Positions 46,707 to 57,310 of a stretch of DNA of 64,000 bases are shown piece by piece; the first letter of the stretch is position 1, and the number at the start of each line of letters is the position of its first letter. Below the pieces are notes generated by a model. It was given only the letters and a program-made list of their open reading frames with translations, was not told the DNA's origin and ran no database searches. A program made the translations under genes and the position numbers. This stretch comes from an uncultured Chlorobiaceae bacterium (GTDB taxonomy: Bacteria > Bacteroidota > Chlorobiia > Chlorobiales > Chlorobiaceae). Location: assembly GCA_903895195.1 (NCBI GenBank), contig CAITSZ010000011.1:310001-374000 (forward strand), given 5' to 3'.

Positions 46707-48605
46707 TCAGCTTTTTTCCAGGATGCTTGTAATCATCTTACCAAGATCTTGAGAAGTCTTTCGGATTTTTTTATCCAGCACAATTTTTTCCTTCAGAAGC
46801 TCAATCTCCTTCTCGGTATTGTTTTCAATCCGTATACGTTCTGTCAGCACTATTTTCTGATGGATCAACGGTTCGAGAATCAGGTTTTTGAACGCATCAA
46901 GGAACATCGTCAGACACCGTTTTGCATTATCAGCGTGAACATCAGATTTTTCAAGCCACTTATTGCTCACTGGTGGGTCAAGCAGTAAGCCGGATGCAAG
47001 ATCCCTTGACGCCGGATTGCTGAAAAGACTTATTTCGGTTGTAATGTCGATATGCTCATTTGGACTGCCGGCAATGTCATTATTATAGCGTCGAATCATG
47101 TGGGTGAAAATCTGCTGGGCATCCTTGTGAGGCAACTCCAGCATTGCCTCATGCGAAGCCGCAAATTCCAGGACAACATTTCCATAAGCAGTGCTTTCAA
47201 GCAGAGCTTTTAAAAAGGTTTTTTCAAGAACGGATAAGTTTACCGGCTGTTGACGTGGTGATTGAACAGGGGAATGGATTTCTCTTGAATATGATTTCTT
47301 TGCCAGCAAAGCGCTCTCTTTTCCAAGCAGCTCCTCAAGGGCTTGCTGGCTTATCACAAGTTTCTCAGAGAGTTGCTGGAGGTAAAGTTCCTGCTGGATA
47401 CGGTCTGGAATCAGCGAAATGGTGTGCGCCATCTCCCTGATCGCTTTTGACTTAATTTCAGGGTTTGAAAAATTCTCCGATTCCATAAAAAAACGGATTT
47501 GAAAGTCCTGAAACAGCAGTCTATTCTCTTCAACAAACTGCAGAAACCCTTCCCTCCCTTCGCGGCGAACAAAACTGTCCGGGTCATCACCCGTAGGAAG
47601 CATAACAATGAAGGGGGTTATGCCCTCTGTAAGCAGCGTATCAAGACCGGTCATCATTGACTTTTTGCCGGCAGAATCCGCATCATACATGAACAGTACA
47701 CTTTTGGTGTGACGTTGCAGAATTTTTGCCTGATACCTTGTCAGAGAAGTGCCGCACGAAGCTACAGCATTTGTTATTCCTGCCTGGTGAAGGGCAAGGA
47801 CATCCATATAACCTTCAACAAGAATTGCGGTTTCCATTCGCCGTATTTCATGCTTAGCCGAGTGGAGCCCGTAAAGAAGTTTTGACTTTTCAAACAAACT
47901 GCTTTCAGGCGAATTCAGGTATTTTGGAGTTTGAGGGTCGTCAAGGAGGGTTCTCCCTCCAAAGCCGACAACCTGCCCTCCAACGGAGAAAACAGGAAAT
48001 ATCACCCTGCTGCGGAAGGTGTCATACCATGAGTTCCTCTGTTTATTATGGGTTACAAGTCCCAGATCAGTAAGATGTTCCTGCGGTATGCCTGCCCGCT
48101 TTGCTTCGTTGAAGAGGCTGTCCCAGGCATCAGGGGCATATCCAAGACCAAAGGCTTTAATTGTTCTTTCCGAAAGCGCGCGCTTTGTAAGCAGATAGTC
48201 ATGGCCAATTTTTCCAGAATTGCTTTCCAGTGTTCTTTGGAAAAACTTAGCTGCCCAGCGTATGGTTTCGGTACGGCTGTCTTCAAGAGCAGGGTTGTGT
48301 TCTTTTTTTTCCGTAAACCTGCTGATATCTATTCCCGTTCGTTTGGCAACCAGTTCAATTGCTTCGGGAAAGGAGACTTTTTCCATCTCCATGACAAAAG
48401 AAAAAACGTTGCCCCCCTTGCCGGTAGAAAAACATTTGTAAATTTGTTTTTCGGGAGAAACGACAAATGAAGGAGTTTTCTCCTGTGTGAAGGGAGAGAG
48501 TGCTTTATAGTTGCGCCCTGAGGGTTGAAGCGTCAGGTAATCAGAGATAATATCAACAATATCTGCCGCCTGACGGATATCATCAACAGTCGAATGAGGG
48601 ATCAT
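46707..48605 (-). CDS. dnaG: DNA primase with degenerate zinc-binding domain
   Basis: A 632-residue replication primase. The TOPRIM domain is intact (AILVEGYMDVLALHQAG, VLFMYDADSAGKKSM), as is the RNA-polymerase-like N-terminal region (GLGYAPDAWDSL, RVIFPVFSVGGQVVGFGGR). The N-terminal zinc ribbon has lost three of four ligands: ALSPFTQEKTPSF where CPFHxEKTPSF is usual, and YKCFSTGKGGN where HCFGCGxxGN is usual. The same kind of loss is familiar in Bacteroidetes primases, so it is probably ancestral, not damage. The C-terminal helicase-binding region appears divergent. Confidence 0.93.
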   Translation of the reverse strand: MIPHSTVDDIRQAADIVDIISDYLTLQPSGRNYKALSPFTQEKTPSFVVSPEKQIYKCFSTGKGGNVFSFVMEMEKVSFPEAIELVAKRTGIDISRFTEKKEHNPALEDSRTETIRWAAKFFQRTLESNSGKIGHDYLLTKRALSERTIKAFGLGYAPDAWDSLFNEAKRAGIPQEHLTDLGLVTHNKQRNSWYDTFRSRVIFPVFSVGGQVVGFGGRTLLDDPQTPKYLNSPESSLFEKSKLLYGLHSAKHEIRRMETAILVEGYMDVLALHQAGITNAVASCGTSLTRYQAKILQRHTKSVLFMYDADSAGKKSMMTGLDTLLTEGITPFIVMLPTGDDPDSFVRREGREGFLQFVEENRLLFQDFQIRFFMESENFSNPEIKSKAIREMAHTISLIPDRIQQELYLQQLSEKLVISQQALEELLGKESALLAKKSYSREIHSPVQSPRQQPVNLSVLEKTFLKALLESTAYGNVVLEFAASHEAMLELPHKDAQQIFTHMIRRYNNDIAGSPNEHIDITTEISLFSNPASRDLASGLLLDPPVSNKWLEKSDVHADNAKRCLTMFLDAFKNLILEPLIHQKIVLTERIRIENNTEKEIELLKEKIVLDKKIRKTSQDLGKMITSILEKS

Positions 48606-48875
48606 GTGCCTGGTCTTAATTCTTTATATGATTTCAGGAACACTTTTTATTTTCTTTCTATGACCGATTACTGTTGAAGAATCACAAGCTTATTTACTAA
48701 ATTTAACACTGTTATTTTAAAGTTGTTTTTTGCAGTCCGATGCAATCAATGAACATAACCTTCTACGAGTGGTGATTGCCAACGTTTTACATAAGAACTA
48801 CACTATTTCAAATTCACACTCCGGTTTAACAATACCCCTTTTATTTTCTTGTCAGTCAAAACAAATAAGAGTTCT

Positions 48876-49622
48876 ATGAAACATGGTTTTTTTACCGGGT
48901 TGCTCATTGCAATAACCTATGCGGTCTCTCTGGGGTTTTATTTCTGGATGGGCAGCACGCCACCGGGTTCAATGTTCCATGCGGTTTTCAATGGAGGACT
49001 GGTTGTCTCGGTACTCATGGCATTGATTTTGATGGTGATTGCCTATACCGTAGAACGTATCATTGCTCTGAATAAAGCTTCCGGAAAGGGAAATATTCCA
49101 GAGTTTGTCCATGGCCTCAAGCAGGATATTGACAACGGCTATATTGATCAGGCCATTGCAAAATGTGATGATCACCAGAGTTCGCTTGCAGCAGTGCTTC
49201 GCGCAGTTCTTGACCGCTATAAAAAGCTCTCTCAATATAATGTTACCGATCGGGAGAAAAAGATCAGCGAAATGGAAAAGGCTGTTGAAGAAGCAACAAT
49301 TATGGAAATGCCTCTTCTGGAAAAAAATCTTGTATCAATTTCCACCATTGCCTCAATTTCAACAATGGTCGGGCTTCTTGGAACAACACTCGGTATGATC
49401 CGGGCTTTTGCCGCTATGGCTACCAGCGGAGCTCCCGACGCCGTGCAGCTTTCACTTGGCATATCCGAAGCTCTCTTTAATACGGCGCTTGGAATTCTTG
49501 GTGGTATTATGGGTATTGTTGCCTACAACGTTTTTACCAGCCGGGTTGACCGGTTCAGCTACACCATTGACGAAGCGGCGTTCTATATCATACACACTCT
49601 TGGAACCGGTAAAACTGAATAA
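48876..49622 (+). CDS. exbB: ExbB/TolQ-type proton channel
   Basis: A 248-residue MotA/TolQ/ExbB protein, the stator of an energy-transducing complex. It has a front helix (FFTGLLIAITYAVSLGFYFW), a second helix (LVVSVLMALILMVIAYTVE), a cytoplasmic loop, then two conserved helices: STIASISTMVGLLGTTLGMI, and the helix with SLGISEALFNTALGILGGIMG. The ATG chosen has AAGAG upstream; a TTG at 48849 would add nine residues. It begins the exbB-exbD-exbD-tonB operon, with 6 bp to the next gene. Confidence 0.9.
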   Translation: MKHGFFTGLLIAITYAVSLGFYFWMGSTPPGSMFHAVFNGGLVVSVLMALILMVIAYTVERIIALNKASGKGNIPEFVHGLKQDIDNGYIDQAIAKCDDHQSSLAAVLRAVLDRYKKLSQYNVTDREKKISEMEKAVEEATIMEMPLLEKNLVSISTIASISTMVGLLGTTLGMIRAFAAMATSGAPDAVQLSLGISEALFNTALGILGGIMGIVAYNVFTSRVDRFSYTIDEAAFYIIHTLGTGKTE

Positions 49623-49628
49623 CTGCTG

Positions 49629-50162
49629 ATGTCGAGGATCAAGGCAAAAAGGATTGGATTTCGCATTGATATGACACCGATGGTGGACGTAGCATTTCTG
49701 CTGTTGACGTTTTTCATGCTGACAACCAAGTTTAGGCCCCCTGAAGTGGTACAGATCAACCTGCCATCATCCCATTCGGTACAAAAGCTGCCCGAATCAA
49801 ATGTTCTCACGGTAACGGTGAGCTCCAAAAACGCATTTTTCATGGGAGTTTCTTCCCAGCAGTCAAGGGAAAAAATCTTCAACTCAGTTGTCAAACCCAA
49901 GCTGACCGGAGCAGGAATGTCCGCAGGCGCAGTTGCTGATTCACTGAAAAAGTTTAGACTGGCCGAAAACTTTAATGTCGATCGTGATGAGCTCGACAAA
50001 TTTGTTGTCATGGCGCGTTTTGCCGATCCCAAGCTTCGTCCGGTAGTCAGAGCCGATGCAGATGCCGGTTTTGAAGCAGTTAACTATGTCATCAAGGTTT
50101 ATAAAAAAGCCAATCTGCTGACCTTCAACCTCATTACAGTCCTTAAAAAGGAGGTTCGCTGA
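49629..50162 (+). CDS. exbD: ExbD/TolR-type transporter subunit 1
   Basis: A 177-residue protein with a cytoplasmic basic head, then [20 protein letters not shown], in which the membrane-embedded Asp needed for proton coupling is present, and a periplasmic domain. The periplasmic part carries an extra stretch ([20 protein letters not shown]) not in its neighbour. It overlaps nothing but is 4 bp from the next exbD. Confidence 0.92.
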   Translation: MSRIKAKRIGFRIDMTPMVDVAFLLLTFFMLTTKFRPPEVVQINLPSSHSVQKLPESNVLTVTVSSKNAFFMGVSSQQSREKIFNSVVKPKLTGAGMSAGAVADSLKKFRLAENFNVDRDELDKFVVMARFADPKLRPVVRADADAGFEAVNYVIKVYKKANLLTFNLITVLKKEVR

Positions 50163-50166
50163 GCTT

Positions 50167-50691
50167 ATGGGTATTGTTGATTCTCCAAACGGACGTAGCC
50201 GCAAAAAAAAAGGGAGAAGGCGCTCTAAACGGATCGGGTTTCATCTTGATATGACTCCGATGGTAGATGTGGCATTTCTTCTTTTGACATTTTTTATGTT
50301 GACGACAACCTTTTCAAAATCCAATACCATGGAGATCAACACTCCTCCGGAAAAATTGGAAGTAAAGGTTGCAGAGAACAACGTCATGACAATGAGGATT
50401 GCTGGAGATGGAATGGCGTACTGTTCTATCGGTAATGACGCGCCCAAAAGAATTCCCCTCTATGACCCTAATGATACCCGTCAGCTTTCGATGAGCACGC
50501 AGTTGCGCACTCTTTTGAAGCAGCAGACTGCGGCCAACCAGAAACTGGTTATTGTGGTTAAGCTCAGCGACAAAGCAAAATATAAACAGCTTGTCGACAT
50601 TATTGACGAGCTGAATCTTATGAAAATTGACCGATTCAGTCTTGACGATTATACTGAGCAGGACGCACTGGAAGTAAACAGAGCGGTTTAA
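50167..50691 (+). CDS. exbD: ExbD/TolR-type transporter subunit 2
   Basis: A 174-residue paralogue of the preceding gene, with the same [20 protein letters not shown] helix after a more basic head ([18 protein letters not shown]). The periplasmic part differs. Two different ExbD proteins per ExbB are common in the Bacteroidetes/Chlorobi lineage. It lies 30 bp upstream of tonB. Confidence 0.92.
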   Translation: MGIVDSPNGRSRKKKGRRRSKRIGFHLDMTPMVDVAFLLLTFFMLTTTFSKSNTMEINTPPEKLEVKVAENNVMTMRIAGDGMAYCSIGNDAPKRIPLYDPNDTRQLSMSTQLRTLLKQQTAANQKLVIVVKLSDKAKYKQLVDIIDELNLMKIDRFSLDDYTEQDALEVNRAV

Positions 50692-50721
50692 GCATACCAA
50701 TAAGTAAAGGAGTTCCTTCAC

Positions 50722-51519
50722 GTGGCTTCAAAAATTGAAAAAACCCATAAGGATATTCTTCCTAAACGAGCTATTTCATGGTCGTTAAGTGAAGAGTTTC
50801 TTGACACGGACAGGTTAAGATGTTTGGATTACGGTAATCTCATCCTTCGCCGGCAGGCTCATCTTTTTCTAAGCCATGGAGTTGTTGCGGCAATTGCTCT
50901 ACTGTTGTTTTTCTGGGTTATAACAGCCAACTGGCAGCATATCGGCTCATTAATTGGATTATTTGACAAAGATACCCACCCGATGGTAGAGTGTTATGAA
51001 GTTGTCACCAGTGTGACACAGCTTCCACCTCCACCTCCAATTACAGCTCCCGAGCCGACTCCTGTTACTCCTTCGTCCACTGTAGCGCCTCCGAATGTCG
51101 GAAAAATTAAAAAAGTCAACGAGGAGGACGCTCCTCGCGAACAGACTGTTGCCACACAGAAAGAGTTAAAGTCAGCTCTTCAGACGCAGGGTTCAGGAAG
51201 CGGAAGCGCATCAGGTGATGAAGTGCCGATGTTTGTTCCCTGTGAAAAAATGCCTGGATTTCTTGACCAGAGAAAACCCGTTTATCCAGAGATGGCAAGA
51301 ATTGCGGGAATTACAGGGAAGGTTTTTGTCAGCGTCCTTATCGGCGAAGATGGTCGAGCCATCAGAGCAAAGGTTATGAAACGCATCCCCGCTGACTGTG
51401 ACGTTTTCGATGCTGTTGCAATAAAGTCCGTCATGGAATCCCGTTACTATCCCGGCATTCAGAACGGCAGCCCGATCAAGGTCTGGTTTACCGTACCCAT
51501 CAGGTTTCAGCTTGATTAA
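50722..51519 (+). CDS. tonB: TonB-family energy transducer
   Basis: A 265-residue protein translated from GTG after AAGGAG. About 50 cytoplasmic residues precede one helix (VVAAIALLLFFWVITANW). A Pro-rich span follows (LPPPPPITAPEPTPVTPSS), then a C-terminal TonB domain with KPVYPEMARIAGITGKVFVS and a final YYPGIQNGSPIKVWFTVP. It would carry energy from ExbB/ExbD to outer-membrane receptors. The long cytoplasmic head is unusual for TonB. No receptor gene is nearby. Confidence 0.92.
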   Translation: MASKIEKTHKDILPKRAISWSLSEEFLDTDRLRCLDYGNLILRRQAHLFLSHGVVAAIALLLFFWVITANWQHIGSLIGLFDKDTHPMVECYEVVTSVTQLPPPPPITAPEPTPVTPSSTVAPPNVGKIKKVNEEDAPREQTVATQKELKSALQTQGSGSGSASGDEVPMFVPCEKMPGFLDQRKPVYPEMARIAGITGKVFVSVLIGEDGRAIRAKVMKRIPADCDVFDAVAIKSVMESRYYPGIQNGSPIKVWFTVPIRFQLD

Positions 51520-51774
51520 TCAGCTTTTCTCTTTCCTTGATGGTCGGTAAAGTACCGCGAAGATAATCCATCCATAGGCAGCTACAAGGCTTATGGGACT
51601 GACAAAAAGGGCGAAAAAGCCGTCAACATCCTTTTCGAGAAACATTATCCCATAGCTCCCGCCAATAACGAGTACCCCAAGAGCTATCAAAATATAGTTG
51701 ACAGCTCTCAGGGGCATATCTGCAGCGTGATCAGCGGTACTACCCTGCTGTTTCTTCCGTAAAGATTTCATCAA
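51520..51774 (-). CDS. Small two-helix membrane protein (DUF3098-like)
   Basis: An 84-residue protein with two helices ([20 protein letters not shown] and [20 protein letters not shown]) after a basic head. The pattern fits the DUF3098 family known from Bacteroidetes; function unknown. The first 12 codons overlap the 3' end of argD. A start at MPLRAVNY (51717) would avoid the overlap. Its stop abuts the tonB stop with no spacer. Confidence 0.75.
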   Translation of the reverse strand: MMKSLRKKQQGSTADHAADMPLRAVNYILIALGVLVIGGSYGIMFLEKDVDGFFALFVSPISLVAAYGWIIFAVLYRPSRKEKS

Positions 51775-52942
51775 GGACGATTATACATTGTTGAGCCTCT
51801 TCCCTAGTGATGTTCAGCGGTGGGAGAAGCCTGATAACGTTCTGGCTTGTAGCGTTGATGATAACGAACTTTCGAAGCGCTTTTTCGACATAATATTTAG
51901 CCTCTTTGTCAACCGTTATGCCAATCATCAGGCCATACTGACGGATATCGAGGATTTGCGGATGACGTGCTGCCAGTTTCTGCAACTCATCATGCATATA
52001 GTTTCCGATCTTCTCTGCATGTTTCATGAGCTGATCTTCCTCAATAGCCTTTATCATGGCAATGCCGGCTGCGCATGCTACCGGATTCCCGCCGAAGGTT
52101 GTGCCGTGGTTGCCGTAGGTGAGAACATCAGCGACCTTTTCGCTGCCGATGACAGCCGACAATGGCAGGCCACCGCCAAGCGGTTTGGCAAGGCATACAA
52201 GATCGGGATCTGCATCAACATGCATATAACTGAAAAACCTGCCGGTTCTGCCGCAGCCAGCCTGAATTTCATCAGCAACAATCAAAAAATTGAATTGACT
52301 CCGCAGTTCCTTCAACCGGTCAATAAACTGCTGAGACACCTGGTGAATGCCACCCTCTCCCTGAACAACCTCAATGAAAACAGCCGCTGTTTTAAGAGAA
52401 ACTTTCTTTTCAAGGTCTGCAATATCGTTGAAGGCAATCATACCTGTTCCTGAGAGCAGAGGGTCAAATCCATCGACATATTTTGCTTTTGCCGTCAGTG
52501 ACATGGCCCCGTATGTCCTGCCGTGGAAGCAGTTGCTCAGCGACAGCACCTCTTTTTTCTGATCGTCACCTGAGCGGCCAGCCCATTTCCTTGCCATTTT
52601 AATGGCAGCCTCAATTGCTTCTGTTCCACTGTTGGCAAAAAATACCTTGGAGAGCCCTGAAAGAGCAAGCAGTTTTTCAGCGAGCTCAAACTGGGGCTGC
52701 ATCATGAAAAGGTTAGATGCATGGATCAGTTTAGCTGCCTGCGTACTAATTGCCTGCACAAGGCGTTGATCTCCATACCCAAGCGCATTGACACCGATTC
52801 CCGCAATCATATCGAGATATCGGGTTCCATTATCGCTGACCAGCCATAAGCCTTCGCCATGGGTGACCGCAATAGGAAAACGGGCATAATTATGAAAAAA
52901 AAGCTGCTGTTCGCTTTCCTGGTTTATAGGTAGAGGTGCCAT
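51740..52942 (-). CDS. argD: Acetylornithine aminotransferase (class III PLP aminotransferase)
   Basis: A 400-residue enzyme of arginine (and possibly lysine) synthesis. Motifs: [79 protein letters not shown] and the PLP lysine in [17 protein letters not shown], then [15 protein letters not shown]. These favour ArgD over GabT or HemL. It is transcribed just before the small DUF3098-like gene. Confidence 0.92.
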   Translation of the reverse strand: MAPLPINQESEQQLFFHNYARFPIAVTHGEGLWLVSDNGTRYLDMIAGIGVNALGYGDQRLVQAISTQAAKLIHASNLFMMQPQFELAEKLLALSGLSKVFFANSGTEAIEAAIKMARKWAGRSGDDQKKEVLSLSNCFHGRTYGAMSLTAKAKYVDGFDPLLSGTGMIAFNDIADLEKKVSLKTAAVFIEVVQGEGGIHQVSQQFIDRLKELRSQFNFLIVADEIQAGCGRTGRFFSYMHVDADPDLVCLAKPLGGGLPLSAVIGSEKVADVLTYGNHGTTFGGNPVACAAGIAMIKAIEEDQLMKHAEKIGNYMHDELQKLAARHPQILDIRQYGLMIGITVDKEAKYYVEKALRKFVIINATSQNVIRLLPPLNITREEAQQCIIVLDEIFTEETAG

Positions 52943-53025
52943 TCTTGGTTTTGTTCATCTAAAGATTGTACTATCTGAAAATCAGAGCAACAAATGCTAG
53001 ATAATAATTATGAAAGATGATGCTT

Positions 53026-53238
53026 TCAAACATTATTTTCAGCTTCTTTTCTGGCCAGAAAGACGCGAATAAACCTCCATATGCCATAAGCACCTGTCAA
53101 GAGTGCGTAACGCCTTAAATCATCTTGTGATACCTGAGGCAATCTATCGGTAAAAAACAGGACATACAAAGCAATCCCAATAAAGGTTATTGAGAGAAGT
53201 ATGCCCGTGATCATCGATACAGTACCGCTTTTTATCAT
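53026..53238 (-). CDS. Small membrane protein coupled to NDH-2
   Basis: A 70-residue protein with two predicted helices (MITGILLSITFIGIALYVLF and a shorter one near YALLTGAYGIWRFIRVFL). It overlaps the end of the ndh gene as ATGA, so the two are cotranslated. I do not recognise the family. A membrane anchor or partner for the dehydrogenase is a reasonable inference from the overlap. Confidence 0.7.
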   Translation of the reverse strand: MIKSGTVSMITGILLSITFIGIALYVLFFTDRLPQVSQDDLRRYALLTGAYGIWRFIRVFLARKEAENNV

Positions 53239-54536
53239 TCTGGCTTCTCTCTTTTTCCATGGTTTACACAGGGGTCAGGGTCAGCATAGAACCTCCACTC
53301 CTTGTTGACTATCAGGCGAGCGCCATAGCTGAACGTGAAATAAGACCATCCCCACTGCAACAGCACAAAGACACGGTGACGGAAGCTGGTCAGAAAATAG
53401 ATATGCACCAGCAGCCAGGTGAACCAGGCCAAAATGCCGTCAAACCTGATATTTCCAAATTCAACAATGGCCTTGTTTTTTCCGATTGTCGCCATCTGTC
53501 CTTTATCGCGATACCGGAAAAGCTTTCTTGCTTTTGTTTTCAGGTCGAGTAGAATGTTTCTTCCGATGGTTCGTCCCTGTTGCAACGCAACTGGAGCGAG
53601 CCCGGGGAGGGTTTTACCGTTCTCCTGCGCAAAATTCGCAAGGTCGCCCCCTACAAATATTTCAGGATGACCTGGAATGCTGAGGTCTTCTCCCACAATA
53701 ATACGACCGATCCGATCGGTTTCCACTCCGATGGTTCTGCCTATTTCTATGGCGGTAACACCGGCAGCCCAAAGCACTGTTGCAGCTTCGATCCTTTCCT
53801 TGCCGATTTGCACTCCGTTCTCATCAACGTTGCTCACCATGCTGCTTGTCCAGACCTGAACGCCAAGTTTCTCCAGTGATCTGGTTGCCTTGCTTGCAAG
53901 TTCAGGGTGAAAAGAACCAAGAATACGCGGAGCAGCTTCAACAATAAAAATTCGCGTAAGTTTAGGATCAATATTCCTGTAAAATTTTGAGAGGGTATAG
54001 CGGCTCATTTCACCGATTGAGCCGGCCAGTTCAACTCCGGTAGGCCCGCCGCCGACAATGACAAATGTCAGCAGTTTTTTGCGCTCCACAGGGTCTTTTG
54101 TTCTCTCAGCCCGCTCATAGGCCTCCATTACCCTTCGGCGGATCTCTTTTGCCTGAGCCAGGGTTTTCAGTCCCGGGGCATACTCCTCCCACTGATTGTT
54201 GCCGAAATAGTGATGCTGCACACCGCAGGCAAGAATCAGGTAGTCGTAAGAAATATTGGCGAAATCAGTAATGACGATTTTATTCTCAATATCGACATTG
54301 GTGACAACGCCCTTGAACACGGTAATGTTCTGGTAATTAGCCAGCATATTTCTCAGCGGAGCGGCAATATCACCCTCTCCCAGTGCAGCCATTGCCACCT
54401 GGTAAAGAAGAGGCTGAAAAAGATGATAGTTTTTCCTGTCAATGAGGGTAACCTCAATATCTGCTTTATTTCCCAGTATCCTTGCCGCATTGAATCCTGC
54501 AAAACCGCCTCCAACAATCACAACCTGCTTTTTCAT
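53235..54536 (-). CDS. ndh: Type II NADH dehydrogenase (NDH-2)
   Basis: A 433-residue single-subunit flavoprotein that oxidises NAD(P)H and reduces quinone without pumping protons. FAD-binding VVIVGGGFAGFNAARIL is at the N-terminus, NADH-binding FVIVGGGPTGVELAGSI in the middle, then VLWAAGVTA, IFVGGDLANFAQE and PGLAPVALQQGRTIGRNIL. The C-terminus has a membrane-associating hydrophobic patch (WFTWLLVHIYFLTSFRHR). The start at MKKQVVIVGGG is preferred to one seven codons upstream. Confidence 0.93.
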   Translation of the reverse strand: MKKQVVIVGGGFAGFNAARILGNKADIEVTLIDRKNYHLFQPLLYQVAMAALGEGDIAAPLRNMLANYQNITVFKGVVTNVDIENKIVITDFANISYDYLILACGVQHHYFGNNQWEEYAPGLKTLAQAKEIRRRVMEAYERAERTKDPVERKKLLTFVIVGGGPTGVELAGSIGEMSRYTLSKFYRNIDPKLTRIFIVEAAPRILGSFHPELASKATRSLEKLGVQVWTSSMVSNVDENGVQIGKERIEAATVLWAAGVTAIEIGRTIGVETDRIGRIIVGEDLSIPGHPEIFVGGDLANFAQENGKTLPGLAPVALQQGRTIGRNILLDLKTKARKLFRYRDKGQMATIGKNKAIVEFGNIRFDGILAWFTWLLVHIYFLTSFRHRVFVLLQWGWSYFTFSYGARLIVNKEWRFYADPDPCVNHGKREKPE

Positions 54537-54688
54537 ATATACTTCCCAACGTAACATTTCATTAAATACATCGATGCTCCCTCATTTATTCTGCAAAATA
54601 GTAGTAATACCGAAAGAAAGTGGATTAAAGTATAAAAAAGAAAGAAATTTCAGTGAGTTATCGGCAATCAGCCCCGGAACCCATGGTT

Positions 54689-55189
54689 TCAGGTGAGGCG
54701 TTCGATGATCTCATGATGATTTGGGAATTTTTTCCCCAGAGTTATCCTGTCGGCAAACGTAAAGTCTCTGAATTCAAATCCAGGGGCGACGACGCAGCTT
54801 ACTAAAGAATAACGTTCACGTTCAGGATTTTCCAGACAGGCTCCAAACCAGCATTCAGCCGGCACTGCGGCCTGCAGTACCTCACTTTTTTCTGCTGAAA
54901 GTCCAAGCGTAAAGCTTGAAGGCTCCGCGTTTTTTGGAAACATGTAAACCTTCAGGGGATCGCCCGCATGAAAGAACCATAGTTCATCCGAATGAATTCT
55001 ATGCAGTTTTGAGTGATCGCCGCCTTTCAGCAGATAGTAGATGGCCGTCGAATAGGAGCGGGAGCCATTGAATGGGATGGTATTATTGAATGCATATGAC
55101 CCGCTGCTCCGGTAGGTTTCCCGGTAGTAACCTCCTTCAGGATGAGGAAGAAGCTGCAGGCGATCTATCCAGAACTCAGCTTTTTGCAT
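54689..55189 (-). CDS. Cupin-superfamily (DUF985) protein
   Basis: A 166-residue single cupin. It begins [20 protein letters not shown], then [37 protein letters not shown] and ending [20 protein letters not shown]. This is the DUF985/cupin_5 pattern; function is unknown, possibly sugar-related. Its first codons overlap the purE stop by 14 bp, so it is in the same transcript. Confidence 0.85.
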   Translation of the reverse strand: MQKAEFWIDRLQLLPHPEGGYYRETYRSSGSYAFNNTIPFNGSRSYSTAIYYLLKGGDHSKLHRIHSDELWFFHAGDPLKVYMFPKNAEPSSFTLGLSAEKSEVLQAAVPAECWFGACLENPERERYSLVSCVVAPGFEFRDFTFADRITLGKKFPNHHEIIERLT

Positions 55190-55703
55190 TCAGTTTTTCC
55201 CGGATTTTCGCGGTTTTCTGCCGTGATGCATCAGCAAGTTTTTTGCGGAACTCAACCAGAGCGGTCATCAGCTTCTCGTCAGAAAGTGCAAGAATCTGAA
55301 TGGCCAGCAGTGCTGCATTTCGCGCATTGTCAATACCGACGGTAGCGACCGGAATGCCGGCAGGCATTTGCACAATGGAATAAAGAGAGTCCTGTCCATT
55401 AAGTTTACTGCTGAAAATCGGAACACCTACAACCGGAAGTACGGTAAAAGCCGCTGTAACACCGGGAAGGTGCGCAGCACCGCCAGCTCCTGCTATGATA
55501 ACTTTCAGACCTCGTTCCAGAGCCGAAGATGCATACTTTTCGAGGTCATGAGGAGTCCTGTGTGCGGAAATGACAGAAATCTCAGACGTAATGCCGAATT
55601 CGTCAAGCACAATCGCAGCTTCCTTCATAATCTCGAAATCGGAGTCTGAACCCATAAGGATGCCGACAACCGGTGTGTTTTTTTCTGAAATGTTATTTGT
55701 CAT
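55176..55703 (-). CDS. purE: N5-carboxyaminoimidazole ribonucleotide mutase
   Basis: A 175-residue enzyme of purine synthesis. Motifs: [53 protein letters not shown] and [34 protein letters not shown] (seen in blocks). Class I PurE by sequence. The partner purK is not in the window. Confidence 0.96.
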   Translation of the reverse strand: MTNNISEKNTPVVGILMGSDSDFEIMKEAAIVLDEFGITSEISVISAHRTPHDLEKYASSALERGLKVIIAGAGGAAHLPGVTAAFTVLPVVGVPIFSSKLNGQDSLYSIVQMPAGIPVATVGIDNARNAALLAIQILALSDEKLMTALVEFRKKLADASRQKTAKIREKLNAKS

Positions 55704-55831
55704 AAAAAAGGATAGTTGACTGCCTGCTTTATAGCCTCTCAGAAGGCTAATGATTTATGAAATTGCCGAGTTTTATGTATTTTCACGAGACATGAATTTA
55801 AAAAAATAATACTTGTAGAGGAAGATTAACA

Positions 55832-57250
55832 ATGGCAACTAATCTTGCAGTAAAGTACAGTAATCCCGGACCTCGTTACACAAGCTATCCAACCATTCCT
55901 TCATGGAGCACCGATGGTGTGACCCAGGAGCAGTGGAAAGGGGCAATGGTCAAAGGTTTTAATGACAGCAACGAAACAACCGGAATCAGCCTGTATATTC
56001 ACATTCCCTACTGTGAGAATCACTGTTACTTCTGTGGCTGCAACGCTCACCGTACTCAGGACCACTCCTATGAGACGCCCTATCTTGAGGCACTTCTTAA
56101 GGAATGGCAGATGTATATCGATGTTTTTCCCGGCACCCTTAATGTCAAGGAACTGCACATCGGCGGTGGTACACCTACTTTTTTCAGCCCTGAAAATCTG
56201 ACCCGGCTTATTGATGGCATCTGCAAGGACGTCAATAAAATGGACAACTACATGTTCAGTTTCGAAACCAATCCCCGATCCACATCCAGGGAACATCTTG
56301 AAGCGCTTTACAAGGTCGGTTTCCGACGCATGAGTTTCGGAATCCAGGATTTCGACCCTGTTGTCCAGCAGGAAATCAACCGTCTCCAGTCATTCGAACT
56401 GGTTAAAGAAAAGGTTGATCTTGCCCGTGAGATCGGGTTCACATCGGTTAATTTTGACCTTGTTTACGGTCTGCCCAAGCAGACACTCGCCACAATTACC
56501 GACACCATCCAGAAGGTTATGCTGCTCAAGCCCGATCGTCTGGCCTTTTATGCCTACGGCCATAATCCTCATATGTATGAAGGACAGCGGAAGTTCAATG
56601 AGGCCGATCTTCCAGTTGGCGATGTCAAGCAGGAACTTTACGATAAAGGCAGTGCAATGCTTGAGTCGATCGGTTATCATGAAATCGGCATGGACCATTT
56701 TGCCTTGGAAGGCGACGCATTGTATATAGCAGCAAAAAACGGGACACTCCACCGTAATTTCATGGGGTATACTGAAAATACAACACAGATGATGCTGGCT
56801 ATCGGATCATCATCCATCAGCGATACCTGGTACGCGTTTGCTCAGAATGAGCGCGAAGATGAGACCTATATTAAAGCCGTCAGTGAAGGCCGTTTCCCTC
56901 TTCATCGTGGTCATCTCCTTACCGATGAGGATCTTGTGCTTCGTCGTCATATTCTGAACCTGATGTGCAAACAGGAAACATCATGGCAGGATCCTAAACT
57001 TTACTGTGACGAGCTTGATATTGCTCTCTATCGTCTTGAGGATATGGAGAATGACGGTCTGGTAGTTCTCAGTGACAAAGGCGTTCGTGTGACAGAAGTC
57101 GGCATACCATTTCTCAGAAATATATGCATGGCATTCGACGCACGGCTCTGGAGTTCAGACAGCCTTTCAAAGGCATATAATGTTTCGCGCGATATTCAGA
57201 AGACCTATATTGAGAAAGCCCGGCTTGCAAAAGCTCAACAGGTTGGTTGA
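55832..57250 (+). CDS. hemN: Oxygen-independent coproporphyrinogen III oxidase
   Basis: A 472-residue radical SAM enzyme of anaerobic tetrapyrrole synthesis, feeding heme and bacteriochlorophyll. The cluster motif is [19 protein letters not shown] (CxxxCxxC plus the HemN-specific fourth Cys), with [37 protein letters not shown] and [11 protein letters not shown] after it. The C-terminal HemN domain is present ([20 protein letters not shown]). GAGGA precedes the ATG. The gene ends at a strong terminator. Confidence 0.96.
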   Translation: MATNLAVKYSNPGPRYTSYPTIPSWSTDGVTQEQWKGAMVKGFNDSNETTGISLYIHIPYCENHCYFCGCNAHRTQDHSYETPYLEALLKEWQMYIDVFPGTLNVKELHIGGGTPTFFSPENLTRLIDGICKDVNKMDNYMFSFETNPRSTSREHLEALYKVGFRRMSFGIQDFDPVVQQEINRLQSFELVKEKVDLAREIGFTSVNFDLVYGLPKQTLATITDTIQKVMLLKPDRLAFYAYGHNPHMYEGQRKFNEADLPVGDVKQELYDKGSAMLESIGYHEIGMDHFALEGDALYIAAKNGTLHRNFMGYTENTTQMMLAIGSSSISDTWYAFAQNEREDETYIKAVSEGRFPLHRGHLLTDEDLVLRRHILNLMCKQETSWQDPKLYCDELDIALYRLEDMENDGLVVLSDKGVRVTEVGIPFLRNICMAFDARLWSSDSLSKAYNVSRDIQKTYIEKARLAKAQQVG

Positions 57251-57270
57251 TCAAAAGATTGAATCCAATG

Positions 57271-57299
57271 AAAAGGGTGATTTCGGTCACCCTTTTTTT
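57271..57299 (+). terminator. Terminator of hemN
   Basis: AAGGGTGA and TCACCCTT arms with a 6-base loop, then T6, starting 21 bp after the stop. The T-tract ends 12 bases before the next gene's ATG. Confidence 0.92.
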
Positions 57300-57310
57300 A
57301 TGTCCGTTTT

